Shown here: positions 38,225 through 46,504 of the stretch, one piece after another
How positions within the stretch are numbered: the stretch's first letter is position 1
Layout of the letters: each line of letters begins with the position of its first letter
NCBI RefSeq assembly: GCF_009650765.1
Contig: NZ_CP045740.1
Location: forward strand, 3,386,001-3,450,000
Direction of reading: 5' to 3'
From: Streptomyces sp. SUK 48
GTDB taxonomy: Bacteria > Actinomycetota > Actinomycetes > Streptomycetales > Streptomycetaceae
Length of the DNA: 64,000 bases
Notes under the pieces: generated by a model
What the model saw: the letters and a program-made list of their open reading frames with translations, nothing else
Database searches by the model: none
What the model was told of the DNA's origin: nothing
Program-made: the position numbers and the translations under genes

Positions 38225-38647
38225 TCAGCCCCCGGACGCCGCCGGCTGACGCGCGTTCTGCCTGACCCACTCCACGATCGACGCGGTCGTCGCGCCCGGG
38301 GTGAAGATCTCCGCGACGCCCTTCTCCTTCAGCGTCGGGATGTCCTCCTCCGGGATGATGCCGCCGCCGAAGACGAGGATGTCCTCGGCGTCGCGCTCCC
38401 TGAGCAGGTCGATGACGGCGGCGAACAGGGTGTTGTGCGCGCCGGAGAGGATGGACAGGCCGATCGCGTCGGCGTCCTCCTGGAGCGCGGTGTCCACGAT
38501 CTGCTCGGGCGTCTGGTGCAGCCCGGTGTAGATGACCTCCATCCCGGCGTCCCGCAGGGCCCGCGCGATGACCTTGGCGCCCCGGTCGTGGCCGTCGAGG
38601 CCCGGCTTGGCGACCACCACCCGGATCGGACCGGCTGCCACACCCAT
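38225..38647 (-). CDS. icmB: coenzyme-B12-dependent mutase small subunit
   Basis: A stand-alone cobalamin-binding protein of 140 residues. The B12 signature is complete: [22 protein letters not shown] with the axial-ligand histidine (DxHxxG), then SILSGAH and [18 protein letters not shown]. It matches the small subunit of isobutyryl-CoA mutase (about 136 residues), which is encoded away from its large subunit in Streptomyces, as here. It would join the catalytic subunit to interconvert isobutyryl-CoA and butyryl-CoA. ATG 38647 has GGGAGG six bases upstream; an earlier ATG overlaps that ribosome site. The alternative is the cobalamin part of another acyl-CoA mutase. Confidence 0.85.
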   Translation of the reverse strand: MGVAAGPIRVVVAKPGLDGHDRGAKVIARALRDAGMEVIYTGLHQTPEQIVDTALQEDADAIGLSILSGAHNTLFAAVIDLLRERDAEDILVFGGGIIPEEDIPTLKEKGVAEIFTPGATTASIVEWVRQNARQPAASGG

Positions 38648-38908
38648 CACTGCCTCCCTCATCCGGCCCCGGCCGCGTCACGCGACCGCGCCGTCACCGT
38701 ACGGCCGGCGGAGGCGCTCGCCGCCGCCCTCCGACAAGTACCGCACCTTCGGCACGCCCCGCCACCCGTCGCGGGGTGAGAGGACGTTGTCTCCAGCATC
38801 CCGCGCCCGGCTGTTTTACGGCGCGCGACGACGGGGAATTCATTGAGTGGGACATACAGGCACACGGGGGAGGGAGCCGTCCTCCGGTGTGCCGACGGGA
38901 GGTCGGCC

Positions 38909-39763
38909 ATGAAGGTCACCGGAGCAGCGCCACTCTTCTCCCCGTACGCATACTGCCGTCGCCTGTGGCCCGGCAGACTGGCCGGGCTGTCGGTGACGCT
39001 GCTGAAGGCGACCGCCCTGGACGCCGCGATCCTGGCCGGACACGTCCTGCTGTATCCGACCGGCCTCTTCCAGGAGCGGCTCGCGCCCCTGGCCGCGCCC
39101 GGCGGCACCGCCCGGCTGCCCGTCCGCCCCGGCCCGCCGGTCGTGCTGCTGCACGGCTTCATCGACAACCGCTCGGTGTTCGTCCTGCTGCGCCGCAGCC
39201 TGGGCCAGCACGGCGGGCAGCGCGTGGAATCGCTCAACTACTCCCCGCTGACCTGCGACATCCGCACCGCCGCCGAGCTGTTCGGCCGGCATGTGGAGGA
39301 GATCTGCGCGCGCACCGGCAGCGACCGGGTGGACATCGTGGGGCACAGCCTCGGCGGTCTGATCGCCCGGTACTACGTGCAGTGCATGGGCGGTGACCTG
39401 CGCGTACGCACCCTCGTCACCCTCGGCACCCCGCACTCCGGCACCCGGGTCGCGCCGCTGGCCGACGCTCATCCCATCGTGCGCCAGATGCGGCCCGGTT
39501 CGCAGGTCATCGAGGAGCTGGGCCGTCCCGCACCCGGCTGCCGCACCCGGTTCGTCAGCTTCTGGAGCGACCTGGACCCGCTGATGGACCCGCTGGAGAC
39601 GGCCTGCCTGGACCATCCCGACCTCGACGCGCACAACGTGCGGGTGACCGGCATCGGCCATCTCGCCCTGCCGGTGCACCCCGCGGTGGCGGCCGGGATA
39701 CGCGAGGCGCTGGACTTCGCCGACAGCAGGGAGCGGCCCACGAACGGCCTGACGGTGGCGTGA
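38909..39763 (+). CDS. lipase-like alpha/beta hydrolase
   Basis: A 284-residue alpha/beta hydrolase. The oxyanion region VVLLHGFIDNRS and the nucleophile elbow GHSLGGLIARYY (catalytic Ser) are clear; Asp and His candidates are in the later segments (SDLDPLMDP, TGIGHLALP). The fold is that of triacylglycerol lipases/PGAP1-like esterases of Streptomyces. A hydrophobic N-terminal helix (LSVTLLKATALDAAILAGHVLL) suggests membrane attachment rather than a cleaved signal. ATG 38909 is chosen because GGGAGG lies five bases upstream. It stands alone between icmB and the M23 peptidase. Confidence 0.82.
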   Translation: MKVTGAAPLFSPYAYCRRLWPGRLAGLSVTLLKATALDAAILAGHVLLYPTGLFQERLAPLAAPGGTARLPVRPGPPVVLLHGFIDNRSVFVLLRRSLGQHGGQRVESLNYSPLTCDIRTAAELFGRHVEEICARTGSDRVDIVGHSLGGLIARYYVQCMGGDLRVRTLVTLGTPHSGTRVAPLADAHPIVRQMRPGSQVIEELGRPAPGCRTRFVSFWSDLDPLMDPLETACLDHPDLDAHNVRVTGIGHLALPVHPAVAAGIREALDFADSRERPTNGLTVA

Positions 39764-39991
39764 GGCCCGCCGAGCGCGCCGCGAGGGCCGTGAAGCACCG
39801 TCTCACAGCCGCCTGACATCGAACGCACATCGAACAGAAAGCCAAACTCGGGTCGAGCGCCCCCCGAAACAACGCCGAATGCCCGTTTCCGGCTCGGTGA
39901 AACCGGTCGAAGATTGTCGCGCCCGCATACCGCCGGGTACAGTCGCCGCACTGCTCTGGCAGCCCCTGTTGTCGAGGCGAAAGAGAAGTTG

Positions 39992-41548
39992 GTGAACGAC
40001 CGTCACCCGTCGGGGACCCTGACCACCCCGGCCCCGGCTTCCGACGCCTCCGCGGCGCCCCCGGCGTCGTACGGCACTCCGGAAGTCCCCTACGACGACT
40101 TCACCACGTACGGCGGCTACGACGCCACCGGTTTCACCAGTGGTCCCGCCGCAGGCTTCGATCCGGACCCGCTCTTCGGGCACTTCCCCGGTGATCCCCA
40201 TGCCACCGGTGAATATGCCACCGGCCCATGGCACACCGGCACCGTCCAGACCCCGGCCTACGGCGCCTACGCGCCGCAGCACCAGGCCGGTTACGACACG
40301 GGTGCCTACGACAGCACTGCCTGGACCGTCCCCGCGCAGGCCACCGGCAACGAGGTGAGCGGCCAGTGGGACGCGCACCCCGACCCGTCCGGCACCCACG
40401 ACGCCACGCAGCAGTGGGAGTGGGGCACCCAGACCTTCGACACGGGCGCGTACGACGCCACGCAGTGGAACTCCGCCGGGGCCGCGGGCGCCGAGCCGGA
40501 GGCCGCCCCGTACGAGCAGGAGGCGGCGCCGTACGAGCCGGACGCCATGCCCTACCCGCAGGACCACGCGTCGTACGAGCCGGACGCCATGCCCTACCCG
40601 CAGGACCACGCGTCGTACGAGCCGGACGGTACGCCGTACGAGCCGGACGCCGTGCCGTTCGACCAGCAGGAGACCGCGACCTTCGAGGGGTTCGCGGACC
40701 CGGACGGGACCGGCGAACTCGCCGACACGCCGTACCTGTTGGAGGAGCAGCAGGAGTCCGCGCCGGCTCCGGCTCCCTCGGGTGGGCGCGCGGGCGCGCG
40801 GGCCGGGGCGCGTTCCCGGCGTCGTACGCCCGCGAAGCGCTCCGCGCTGCTGACCGTCGCCGTTCCCTCGGCCTGTGTGATGGGTGTCGCCGGGATCGCC
40901 GCGGCCTCCGTCGGCGCGCTGCACAGCGGCGGCTCCACGGAGACCACCGCCTCCGCCTCGGACACGCACGCGGTCCAGCCGTCGACCGCCAACAGCACGC
41001 TGGACACGCAGCTCAGGGGGCTGTCGGCCGGCGCCGACGACTTCGCCGACCGGGCCAGCCGCACCCAGGAGCGGATCGACCTCAAGCAGCAGCAGGACCA
41101 GGAGAAGAAGAAGGCGGCCGCGGCGGCCGCGCTGAAGGAACGGCTGCGGCCCAAGTTCGTGCTGCCGGTCCTCCAGAAGGGCCTCAGCGCCTACTTCGGG
41201 CAGGCCGGCGTCAACTGGATGTCCGTGCACACCGGCATCGACTTCCCCGTCGCGTACGGCACCACGGTGATGGCCGCGACCGACGGCACCGTCGTCACCA
41301 AGTGGAACAGCGCCTACGGCAACATGCTGATCCTGACCGCGAAGGACGGCACGGAGACCTGGTACTGCCACCTCTCCCGCTATGTCGTCGCCCCCGGTAC
41401 GACCGTCAAGGCCGGCCAGCCGATCGCCGACTCCGGCAACTCCGGCAACTCCACCGGTCCGCACCTGCACTTCGAGGTACGGCCCGGGGGCGGGGCGGCG
41501 GTCGACCCGCTGCCGTGGCTGCGCAGCCACGGGCTCGACCCCACGTAG
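39992..41548 (+). CDS. M23-family peptidoglycan endopeptidase with repeat-rich N terminus
   Basis: A 518-residue envelope protein. The first 270 residues are Tyr/Thr/Pro/Asp-rich and include an exact two-fold 14-residue repeat (YEPDAMPYPQDHAS). An Arg-rich stretch and one transmembrane helix (LLTVAVPSACVMGVAGIAAASVGAL) follow, then a coiled-coil stalk (QERIDLKQQQDQEKKKAAAAAALKE), and a C-terminal M23 zinc peptidase with HTGIDFPVAYGT and the HxH motif GPHLHFEV. It should cleave peptide bridges in the cell wall. GTG 39992 begins the conserved NDRHPSG start and has GAGAAG upstream; frames extending further upstream look non-coding. It stands alone and ends at a terminator. Confidence 0.88.
   Translation: MNDRHPSGTLTTPAPASDASAAPPASYGTPEVPYDDFTTYGGYDATGFTSGPAAGFDPDPLFGHFPGDPHATGEYATGPWHTGTVQTPAYGAYAPQHQAGYDTGAYDSTAWTVPAQATGNEVSGQWDAHPDPSGTHDATQQWEWGTQTFDTGAYDATQWNSAGAAGAEPEAAPYEQEAAPYEPDAMPYPQDHASYEPDAMPYPQDHASYEPDGTPYEPDAVPFDQQETATFEGFADPDGTGELADTPYLLEEQQESAPAPAPSGGRAGARAGARSRRRTPAKRSALLTVAVPSACVMGVAGIAAASVGALHSGGSTETTASASDTHAVQPSTANSTLDTQLRGLSAGADDFADRASRTQERIDLKQQQDQEKKKAAAAAALKERLRPKFVLPVLQKGLSAYFGQAGVNWMSVHTGIDFPVAYGTTVMAATDGTVVTKWNSAYGNMLILTAKDGTETWYCHLSRYVVAPGTTVKAGQPIADSGNSGNSTGPHLHFEVRPGGGAAVDPLPWLRSHGLDPT
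40531..40614 (+). repeat. perfect 42-bp tandem duplication in the M23 gene
   Basis: Bases 40531-40572 are repeated exactly at 40573-40614, and a third partial copy starts at 40615. The unit encodes 14 residues. Full identity at all codon positions points to a recent duplication. Confidence 0.85.
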
Positions 41549-41580
41549 GGAAGCCCTGAATGCCTTGAAAGCCTTGAACG

Positions 41581-41614
41581 AAAGGGGCCCCCGCCGGTCG
41601 GCGAGGGCCCTTTT
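41581..41614. terminator. rho-independent terminator between M23 gene and pcrA
   Basis: AAAGGGGCCCCCGCC at 41581-41595 pairs with GGCGAGGGCCCTTTT at 41600-41614 with one mismatch and one G-U pair, giving a tight stem flanked by A and T runs on both sides. It lies between convergent genes and suits both. Confidence 0.85.
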
Positions 41615-41637
41615 CCGTATGTGCTTTCCGGGTCCGC

Positions 41638-44148
41638 CTACAGCTTCTCCACCGGCGCGTACCGCAGCAGCAGCCGCTTCGGCTTGGTGTCGCCGAAGTC
41701 GATCGTCGCCTCCGCGTTCGCGCCCGTGCCCTTGACCCCGACGACCGTGCCGAGTCCGAACTGGTCGTGCGTGACCCGGTCCCCGACGGACAGCCCGACC
41801 ACCGGCTTCTCCGAGGTGCGCCGCGTGGCGAAACCGGACGCGCCCGAGGCCGAGGAACGCGACCGCGACGAGGACAGCGAGGCCGCCACCCCGGACGCGG
41901 GCCCGGACAGCGGCGCCGTCGCACCCGTGCGCTTCCAGTCCACATGCGTGGCCGGGATCTCCTCCAGGAAGCGGGAGGGCGGGTTGTACGACGGCTGCCC
42001 CCAGGCGCTGCGCATCGCGGCCCGCGTGAGGTACAGCCGCTCCCGCGCACGGGTGATGCCCACGTACGCCAGGCGCCGCTCCTCCTCCAGCTCCTTGACC
42101 TGCCCGAGGGCGCGCATGTGCGGGAAGACGCCGTCCTCCATGCCGGTCAGGAAGACGACCGGGAACTCCAGGCCCTTGGCGGTGTGCAGGGTCATCAGGG
42201 TGATGACGCCGTCGCCGCCCTCCTCGTCGGGGATCTGGTCGGAGTCGGCGACCAGGGCGACCTGCTCCAGGAAGTCGGACAGCGTGCCGCCCGCGGCGGG
42301 GGCGTCCGGTGCCGCTTCGCCCTCACCGCGCTCACCGCGCTCCTGCTCGAACTCCAGGGCGACGGCGGCGAGTTCCTGGAGGTTCTCGATGCGGGTCTCG
42401 TCCTGCGGGTCGGTGGAGTTCTGCAACTCGGCGAGATAGCCGGTGCGTTCGAGTATGGCCTCCAGGACCGTGGCCGGTCCGGCGCCGGACTCCACGACGG
42501 TGCGCAGGTCCTCCATCAGCGTGTTGAAGCGCTTGACCGCGTTGGTGGAGCGCGCGGCCATGCCGTACGCCTCGTCCACCCGCTTGAGCGCCTGCGGGAA
42601 GCTGATCTTCTCGCGCTGGGCGAGGGCGTCGATCATCGCCTCGGCGCGCTCGCCGATGCCCCGCTTGGGCACGTTGAGGATGCGGCGCAACGGCACGGAG
42701 TCCTCCGGGTTGGCGAGCACCCGCAGGTAGGCGAGGACGTCCCGGACCTCCTTGCGCTCGTAGAAGCGGACCCCGCCGACGACCTTGTAGGGCAGGCCGA
42801 CGCGGATGAAGATCTCTTCGAAGACGCGGGACTGGGCGTTGGTCCGGTAGAAGACGGCGACGTCACCGGCGCGCGCCTCGCCCGCGTCCGTGAGGCGGTC
42901 TATCTCCTCGGCGACGAACTGGGCCTCGTCGTGCTCGGTGTCGGCGACATAGCCGGTGATCCGCGCGCCCTGTCCGGCGTTGGTCCACAGGTTCTTCGGG
43001 CGGCGGGACTCGTTGCGCTCGATGACCGCGTTGGCGGCGGACAGGATGGTCTGCGTGGAGCGGTAGTTCTGCTCCAGCAGGATCGTCGTCGCGTTCGGGT
43101 AGTCCTCCTCGAACTGGAGGATGTTGCGGATGGTCGCGCCGCGGAAGGCGTAGATCGACTGGTCCGCGTCACCCACGACGCACAGTTCGGCGGGCGGGAT
43201 GTCGTACGCGCCGGGCGGTACGTCCGTGTCGTGCGCGCCGGTGCCGACCAGCTCGCGCACCAGTGCGTACTGGGCGTGGTTGGTGTCCTGGTACTCGTCC
43301 ACCAGGACGTGCCGGAAGCGGCGGCGGTAGTGCTCGGCGACGTCCGGGAAGGCGCGCAGCAGATTGACCGTCGTCATGATCAGGTCGTCGAAGTCGAGCG
43401 CGTTGGCCTCGCGCAGCCGCGACTGGTACAGCGCGTACGCCTGGGCGAGGGTCTTCTCGAAGCCGTCGGCGGCCTGGGCGGCGAAGTCCTCCTCGTCGAT
43501 CAGCTCGTTCTTCAGATTGCTGATCTTGGCGCTGAAGGACTTGGGCGGGAAGCGCTTGGGGTCGAGGTCCAGGTCGCGGCAGACCAGGGCCATCAGGCGC
43601 TTGCTGTCGGCGGCGTCGTAGATCGAGAACGACGAGGTGAAGCCGAGCCTCTTGCTCTCCCGGCGCAGGATGCGCACGCACGCGCTGTGGAAGGTCATCA
43701 CCCACATGGCGTTGGCCCGCGGGCCGACGAGCTGCTCGACGCGCTCCTTCATCTCGCCCGCGGCCTTGTTGGTGAAGGTGATCGCGAGGATCTGGCCGGG
43801 GTGCACCTCGCGCTCGGCGAGCAGGTGGGCGATCCGGTGGGTGAGCACACGGGTCTTGCCGGAGCCGGCGCCGGCCACGATGAGCAGCGGGGAGCCGGCG
43901 TGCGTGACCGCGGCGCGCTGGTTCTCGTTCAGCCCCTCCAGCAGGGCTGCCGCGTCCAGCGGGGGGCGCGGGGCGCCGTCGCGGTAGTGGGTGTCCCGGT
44001 CCGGCGGCACGTCGAACTTCCCCCCGAACAGATCCTCCGGGATCGGCTCCGGAGCATGATCGTCCTCGGGGGGCGGCGCATGTTCCTCCTCGTGCCCACG
44101 CGGGGCCTGGAGATCCGCCAGGAAGCTGTCGTCAAAGAGGCTGCTCAT
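41638..44148 (-). CDS. pcrA: UvrD/PcrA-type DNA helicase
   Basis: ATP-dependent 3'-5' DNA helicase of superfamily 1A, 836 residues. Motifs appear in order: LNENQRAAVTH (Q motif), Walker A AGAGSGKT (92-99), FTNKAAGEM, VDEYQDTNHAQY (motif II), GDADQSIYAFRGA (III), EQNYRSTQTIL (IV), TLHTAKGLEFPVVFL (V) and AYVGITRARERLYL (VI). A C-terminal Tudor-like segment follows (VGDRVTHDQFGLGTVVGVKG). It works in excision and mismatch repair and in clearing RecA or transcription blocks. ATG 44148 follows GGAAGG. Its promoter matches the DNA-damage class, in keeping with its role. Confidence 0.95.
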   Translation of the reverse strand: MSSLFDDSFLADLQAPRGHEEEHAPPPEDDHAPEPIPEDLFGGKFDVPPDRDTHYRDGAPRPPLDAAALLEGLNENQRAAVTHAGSPLLIVAGAGSGKTRVLTHRIAHLLAEREVHPGQILAITFTNKAAGEMKERVEQLVGPRANAMWVMTFHSACVRILRRESKRLGFTSSFSIYDAADSKRLMALVCRDLDLDPKRFPPKSFSAKISNLKNELIDEEDFAAQAADGFEKTLAQAYALYQSRLREANALDFDDLIMTTVNLLRAFPDVAEHYRRRFRHVLVDEYQDTNHAQYALVRELVGTGAHDTDVPPGAYDIPPAELCVVGDADQSIYAFRGATIRNILQFEEDYPNATTILLEQNYRSTQTILSAANAVIERNESRRPKNLWTNAGQGARITGYVADTEHDEAQFVAEEIDRLTDAGEARAGDVAVFYRTNAQSRVFEEIFIRVGLPYKVVGGVRFYERKEVRDVLAYLRVLANPEDSVPLRRILNVPKRGIGERAEAMIDALAQREKISFPQALKRVDEAYGMAARSTNAVKRFNTLMEDLRTVVESGAGPATVLEAILERTGYLAELQNSTDPQDETRIENLQELAAVALEFEQERGERGEGEAAPDAPAAGGTLSDFLEQVALVADSDQIPDEEGGDGVITLMTLHTAKGLEFPVVFLTGMEDGVFPHMRALGQVKELEEERRLAYVGITRARERLYLTRAAMRSAWGQPSYNPPSRFLEEIPATHVDWKRTGATAPLSGPASGVAASLSSSRSRSSASGASGFATRRTSEKPVVGLSVGDRVTHDQFGLGTVVGVKGTGANAEATIDFGDTKPKRLLLRYAPVEKL

Positions 44149-44551
44149 CGCCTTCCGAGTCTAGGGTGCCCCGCCGACAACCGGTCCCGCTCCCGGAAAC
44201 CTGAGGGTAAAGCCGGGGAATCGCGGAGGGGGAAACCCTTGGGAGTCCCGGGGAAACGGGAGGCGGAGGGGTCGGGGGGACGGGGAAGGTCGGGGATACG
44301 GGGGATCGGCGGGCTGCCCGAGGAGAGCGGGGGCGGGCCGGGGGAAGCGGGGAGCGGGCAGGGGAAGCGGGGGGGCGGAGGGGAAGCGGGGAGCAGCCCG
44401 GGGAAGCGGGGAGCGGGCGGCCGGACGGGCTCCGCCCGGGGTCACCCTCCTGTCCGCCCTGCCGACGCCCCTCCGGCCCCTCGGGGGGTTTTGGTGCCCC
44501 CGCGCGCGTGCCCGCGGCACCCGGCTCGGGACCCTGCCTAGCATCGGGCGC
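44149..44551. other. 403-bp region upstream of pcrA with G-rich repeats
   Basis: This region holds the pcrA promoter (44158-44180) and then about 250 bases that are strikingly G-rich on the plus strand. From 44341 to about 44420 a GGGGAAGCGGGG unit recurs four times at roughly 19-base spacing. No coding frame is convincing. Close to the next gene a TAGCAT -10-like box (44539-44544) lies seven bases before the ATG at 44552. Confidence 0.55.
44158..44180 (-). promoter_or_regulatory. RecA-NDp-like promoter of pcrA
   Basis: Minus strand: TTGTCGGCG (44180-44172), eight bases, then TAGACT (44163-44158), matching TTGTCRGTG-N8-TAnnnT with one mismatch in the upstream block. The -10 ends nine bases before the pcrA ATG, so the leader is very short and carries only the GGAAGG site. 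This is the promoter class of LexA-independent DNA-damage genes in actinobacteria. Confidence 0.65.
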
Positions 44552-45541
44552 ATGTCCGGTCTGCGTACGTGGTGGGCGGGCCGGTCACCGGCCGCCGGGT
44601 CCGCCGTGATGGCGACCGGCATCGTGTCCACGGGGCTGCACCTGATCGGCGCCGAGACACTCTCCCTGGCGGCGCTGGCGCTGGCGGGCGCCGCCTGGGT
44701 GCTGCTGGGCATCGGTTTCGTCGGGCGGCTGGCCCTCGACCGGGGACGCTGGGCGGCCGAGGCACGCAGCCCCGCGGCGCTCACCGCGGCCGCCGCGACC
44801 TCCGTACTCGCCGCCCGCCTCGCGACCCTGGGCCCTCACCCGCCGGCCGAAGCGCTGCTGGCCCTCGCCGCGGTGCTCTGGGCGGCGCTGCTCCCGGTCG
44901 TCGTACGGCACTGGCAGTCCCGTATGCCGGGCGCGGTGTTCCTGTGCTGCGTGGCCACCCAGGGGCTGGCCGTGTCCGCGGCGGCGCTGGCGGCGGCCGG
45001 GCACCGGGCCTGGCTCGCGCACACCGCGCTGGTGCTGTTCTGGCTCGGCCTGGTGCTCTACGCCGTCGCCCTGCCGCACTTCGATGTGCGGCAGGTGCTG
45101 GAGGGGCCGGGGGACCACTGGGTCGCGGGCGGGGCGCTCGCCATCTCGGCGCTGGCCGGGGCGGGCCTGCTCACCGCCGGGGACACGGGCGGCCTGTACC
45201 TGTGGAACGACGACGACCGCGACACCCTGCGCACGACGACCGTCCTGCTGCTCGCCCTGTGCCTGGCGGCCTGCGTCGTCCTGCTGGTCGCGGAGTCGGT
45301 CCGCCCCCGGCTCCGCTACGACCGGAACCGGTGGGCGACGGTCTTCCCGCTGGGGATGACGGCCGCGGCGACGCTCTCCGTCGGGACCGCGGTGGGCGTG
45401 CCCTGGCTCGGGGTGCCGGGGCAGGTGCTGGTCTGGGTGGCGGTGGCGGGCTGGCTCTGGGTGGCCGCCGGCACGGTCACCGACGCGGTGCGCACGGCCC
45501 GCGCCGGGTCCGGCGAGGTCAGGTCCAGAGCACCGCGATGA
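44552..45541 (+). CDS. TDT-family (TehA/SLAC1-like) membrane transporter
   Basis: A 329-residue integral membrane protein with about ten hydrophobic helices, the usual size and pattern of the tellurite-resistance/dicarboxylate transporter (TDT) family. Its first helix region, SAVMATGIVSTGLHLIG, matches the family start with the typical MATGIVS. Such proteins are anion channels or carriers; tellurite resistance by TehA depends on TehB, which is not here, so no substrate is assigned. ATG 44552 has no ribosome site and lies seven bases after TAGCAT, so it may be leaderless. It overlaps the end of the convergent small membrane-protein gene by 23 bases. Confidence 0.75.
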   Translation: MSGLRTWWAGRSPAAGSAVMATGIVSTGLHLIGAETLSLAALALAGAAWVLLGIGFVGRLALDRGRWAAEARSPAALTAAAATSVLAARLATLGPHPPAEALLALAAVLWAALLPVVVRHWQSRMPGAVFLCCVATQGLAVSAAALAAAGHRAWLAHTALVLFWLGLVLYAVALPHFDVRQVLEGPGDHWVAGGALAISALAGAGLLTAGDTGGLYLWNDDDRDTLRTTTVLLLALCLAACVVLLVAESVRPRLRYDRNRWATVFPLGMTAAATLSVGTAVGVPWLGVPGQVLVWVAVAGWLWVAAGTVTDAVRTARAGSGEVRSRAPR

Positions 45542-45872
45542 AGATGTTCGTCGCGGTCAGCGCGCCGACCAGCCCGAACTGCGCCTTGTCGATCCGCTCC
45601 TCGTCGCGCTTGACGTAGACGAGGCCGAGAATCACGATCAGCAGGGCCAGCTTGATGCCGATCTTGATGGTGTTGATCTGGGCACCCTGCGCCTGATTGA
45701 GCCCGACCAGGGCCACACCGGTGACCAGCATGGTCAGCGCCCCGTGCAGCATCCCGGGTACGAACCGCGCCGTGCCCTGGCCCATCGCCTTCATCTGGGT
45801 AAGGAAACCACCGAGCAACGCGGCGATGCCGATGATGTGCAGGCCGACGAAGAGGTGGATGAGTACGTCCAT
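45519..45872 (-). CDS. small membrane protein, about four helices
   Basis: A 117-residue hydrophobic protein. It starts MDVLIHLFVGLHIIGIAALLGG and has further helices (GMLHGALTMLVTGVALVGL, IKIGIKLALLIVILGLVYV, LVGALTATNIFIAVLW). A VGLHIIGIA-type start with a histidine in the first helix recalls small b-type or CopD-like membrane proteins, but no firm family is evident. ATG 45872 lacks a ribosome site and lies eight bases after TAGGCT on the minus strand, suggesting leaderless transcription. Its last bases overlap the convergent transporter gene. Confidence 0.72.
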   Translation of the reverse strand: MDVLIHLFVGLHIIGIAALLGGFLTQMKAMGQGTARFVPGMLHGALTMLVTGVALVGLNQAQGAQINTIKIGIKLALLIVILGLVYVKRDEERIDKAQFGLVGALTATNIFIAVLWT

Positions 45873-46504
45873 GGAGCGGGAGCCTAATTCGTCGGTATCC
45901 GGGCCCAGGACGGCAGGGTGCCGTTCCCGCGTCATGGAGCGGTGCGGGCCGCCACGCCTTGCCGGAACCGGGGCGCCCACAGGGCCGGGGGCCGCCTGAG
46001 CGAGCCGATCTCCGGATGGATCCGGCGGCGCGACCCGCCCGCCTTCCTCGCATCGCTGTCCCCCTCGGCCGGCACGAGCGCCGCCTTGGCCGTCGCCCTC
46101 GCCCACGCGGTCGGCAACGGCCAGGTGCGCGTCGCGGGAGCCGGGACACCCGAGCTCCGCCTCCGCACCGTCACGCCGCATAGCACCCCACTGCTCCCCC
46201 TTTCACCACTTCTCGCCCTTCGGTCACCACGCTGCGCGAAGACGACACCCCGAACCTTCCGCATCGGTCACATGCGGACAAGTGCCGCCCCATCGAAGCC
46301 ATTTCCGCACACCGCGTTACCAACTCGTCACCGTCCGGCTTAGCGTCCTCCCCCAGGCACCCGGCCCCGACCGCCGGGTCCGCATCGGTCGCGTCGGTCG
46401 CGTCGGTCGCTTCGGTCGCATCCAGTGCGCCGATCGCAACGAATGCACCGGACGCATCGGAACGCTTCGGACGCCTCGACCGGTATTCAGTCGTACGAAA
46501 GGAC
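45873..46504. other. 632-bp intergenic region upstream of the NlpC/P60 gene
   Basis: No gene is supported on either strand. The region holds the promoter of the small membrane protein at its left and the leader of the NlpC/P60 gene at its right. At 46384-46419 four 9-base units of a GTCGGTCGC type repeat in tandem. The right half is poorer in G than its surroundings (many CACC and TCGC runs). I looked for a ydaO-type riboswitch, common before wall hydrolase genes in Streptomyces, and did not find its conserved blocks. Confidence 0.5.

Noticed and set aside
39832..39854. SigE-like GAAC-N17-TC promoter before the M23 gene
   Set aside because: The match is short, and such a pair is expected by chance in this composition; left unannotated.
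45873..46504. Possible ydaO-type c-di-AMP riboswitch before the NlpC/P60 gene
   Set aside because: Streptomyces wall hydrolase genes often have one, but the conserved blocks were not visible in the leader. The M23 leader at 39764-39991 was also checked with the same result.
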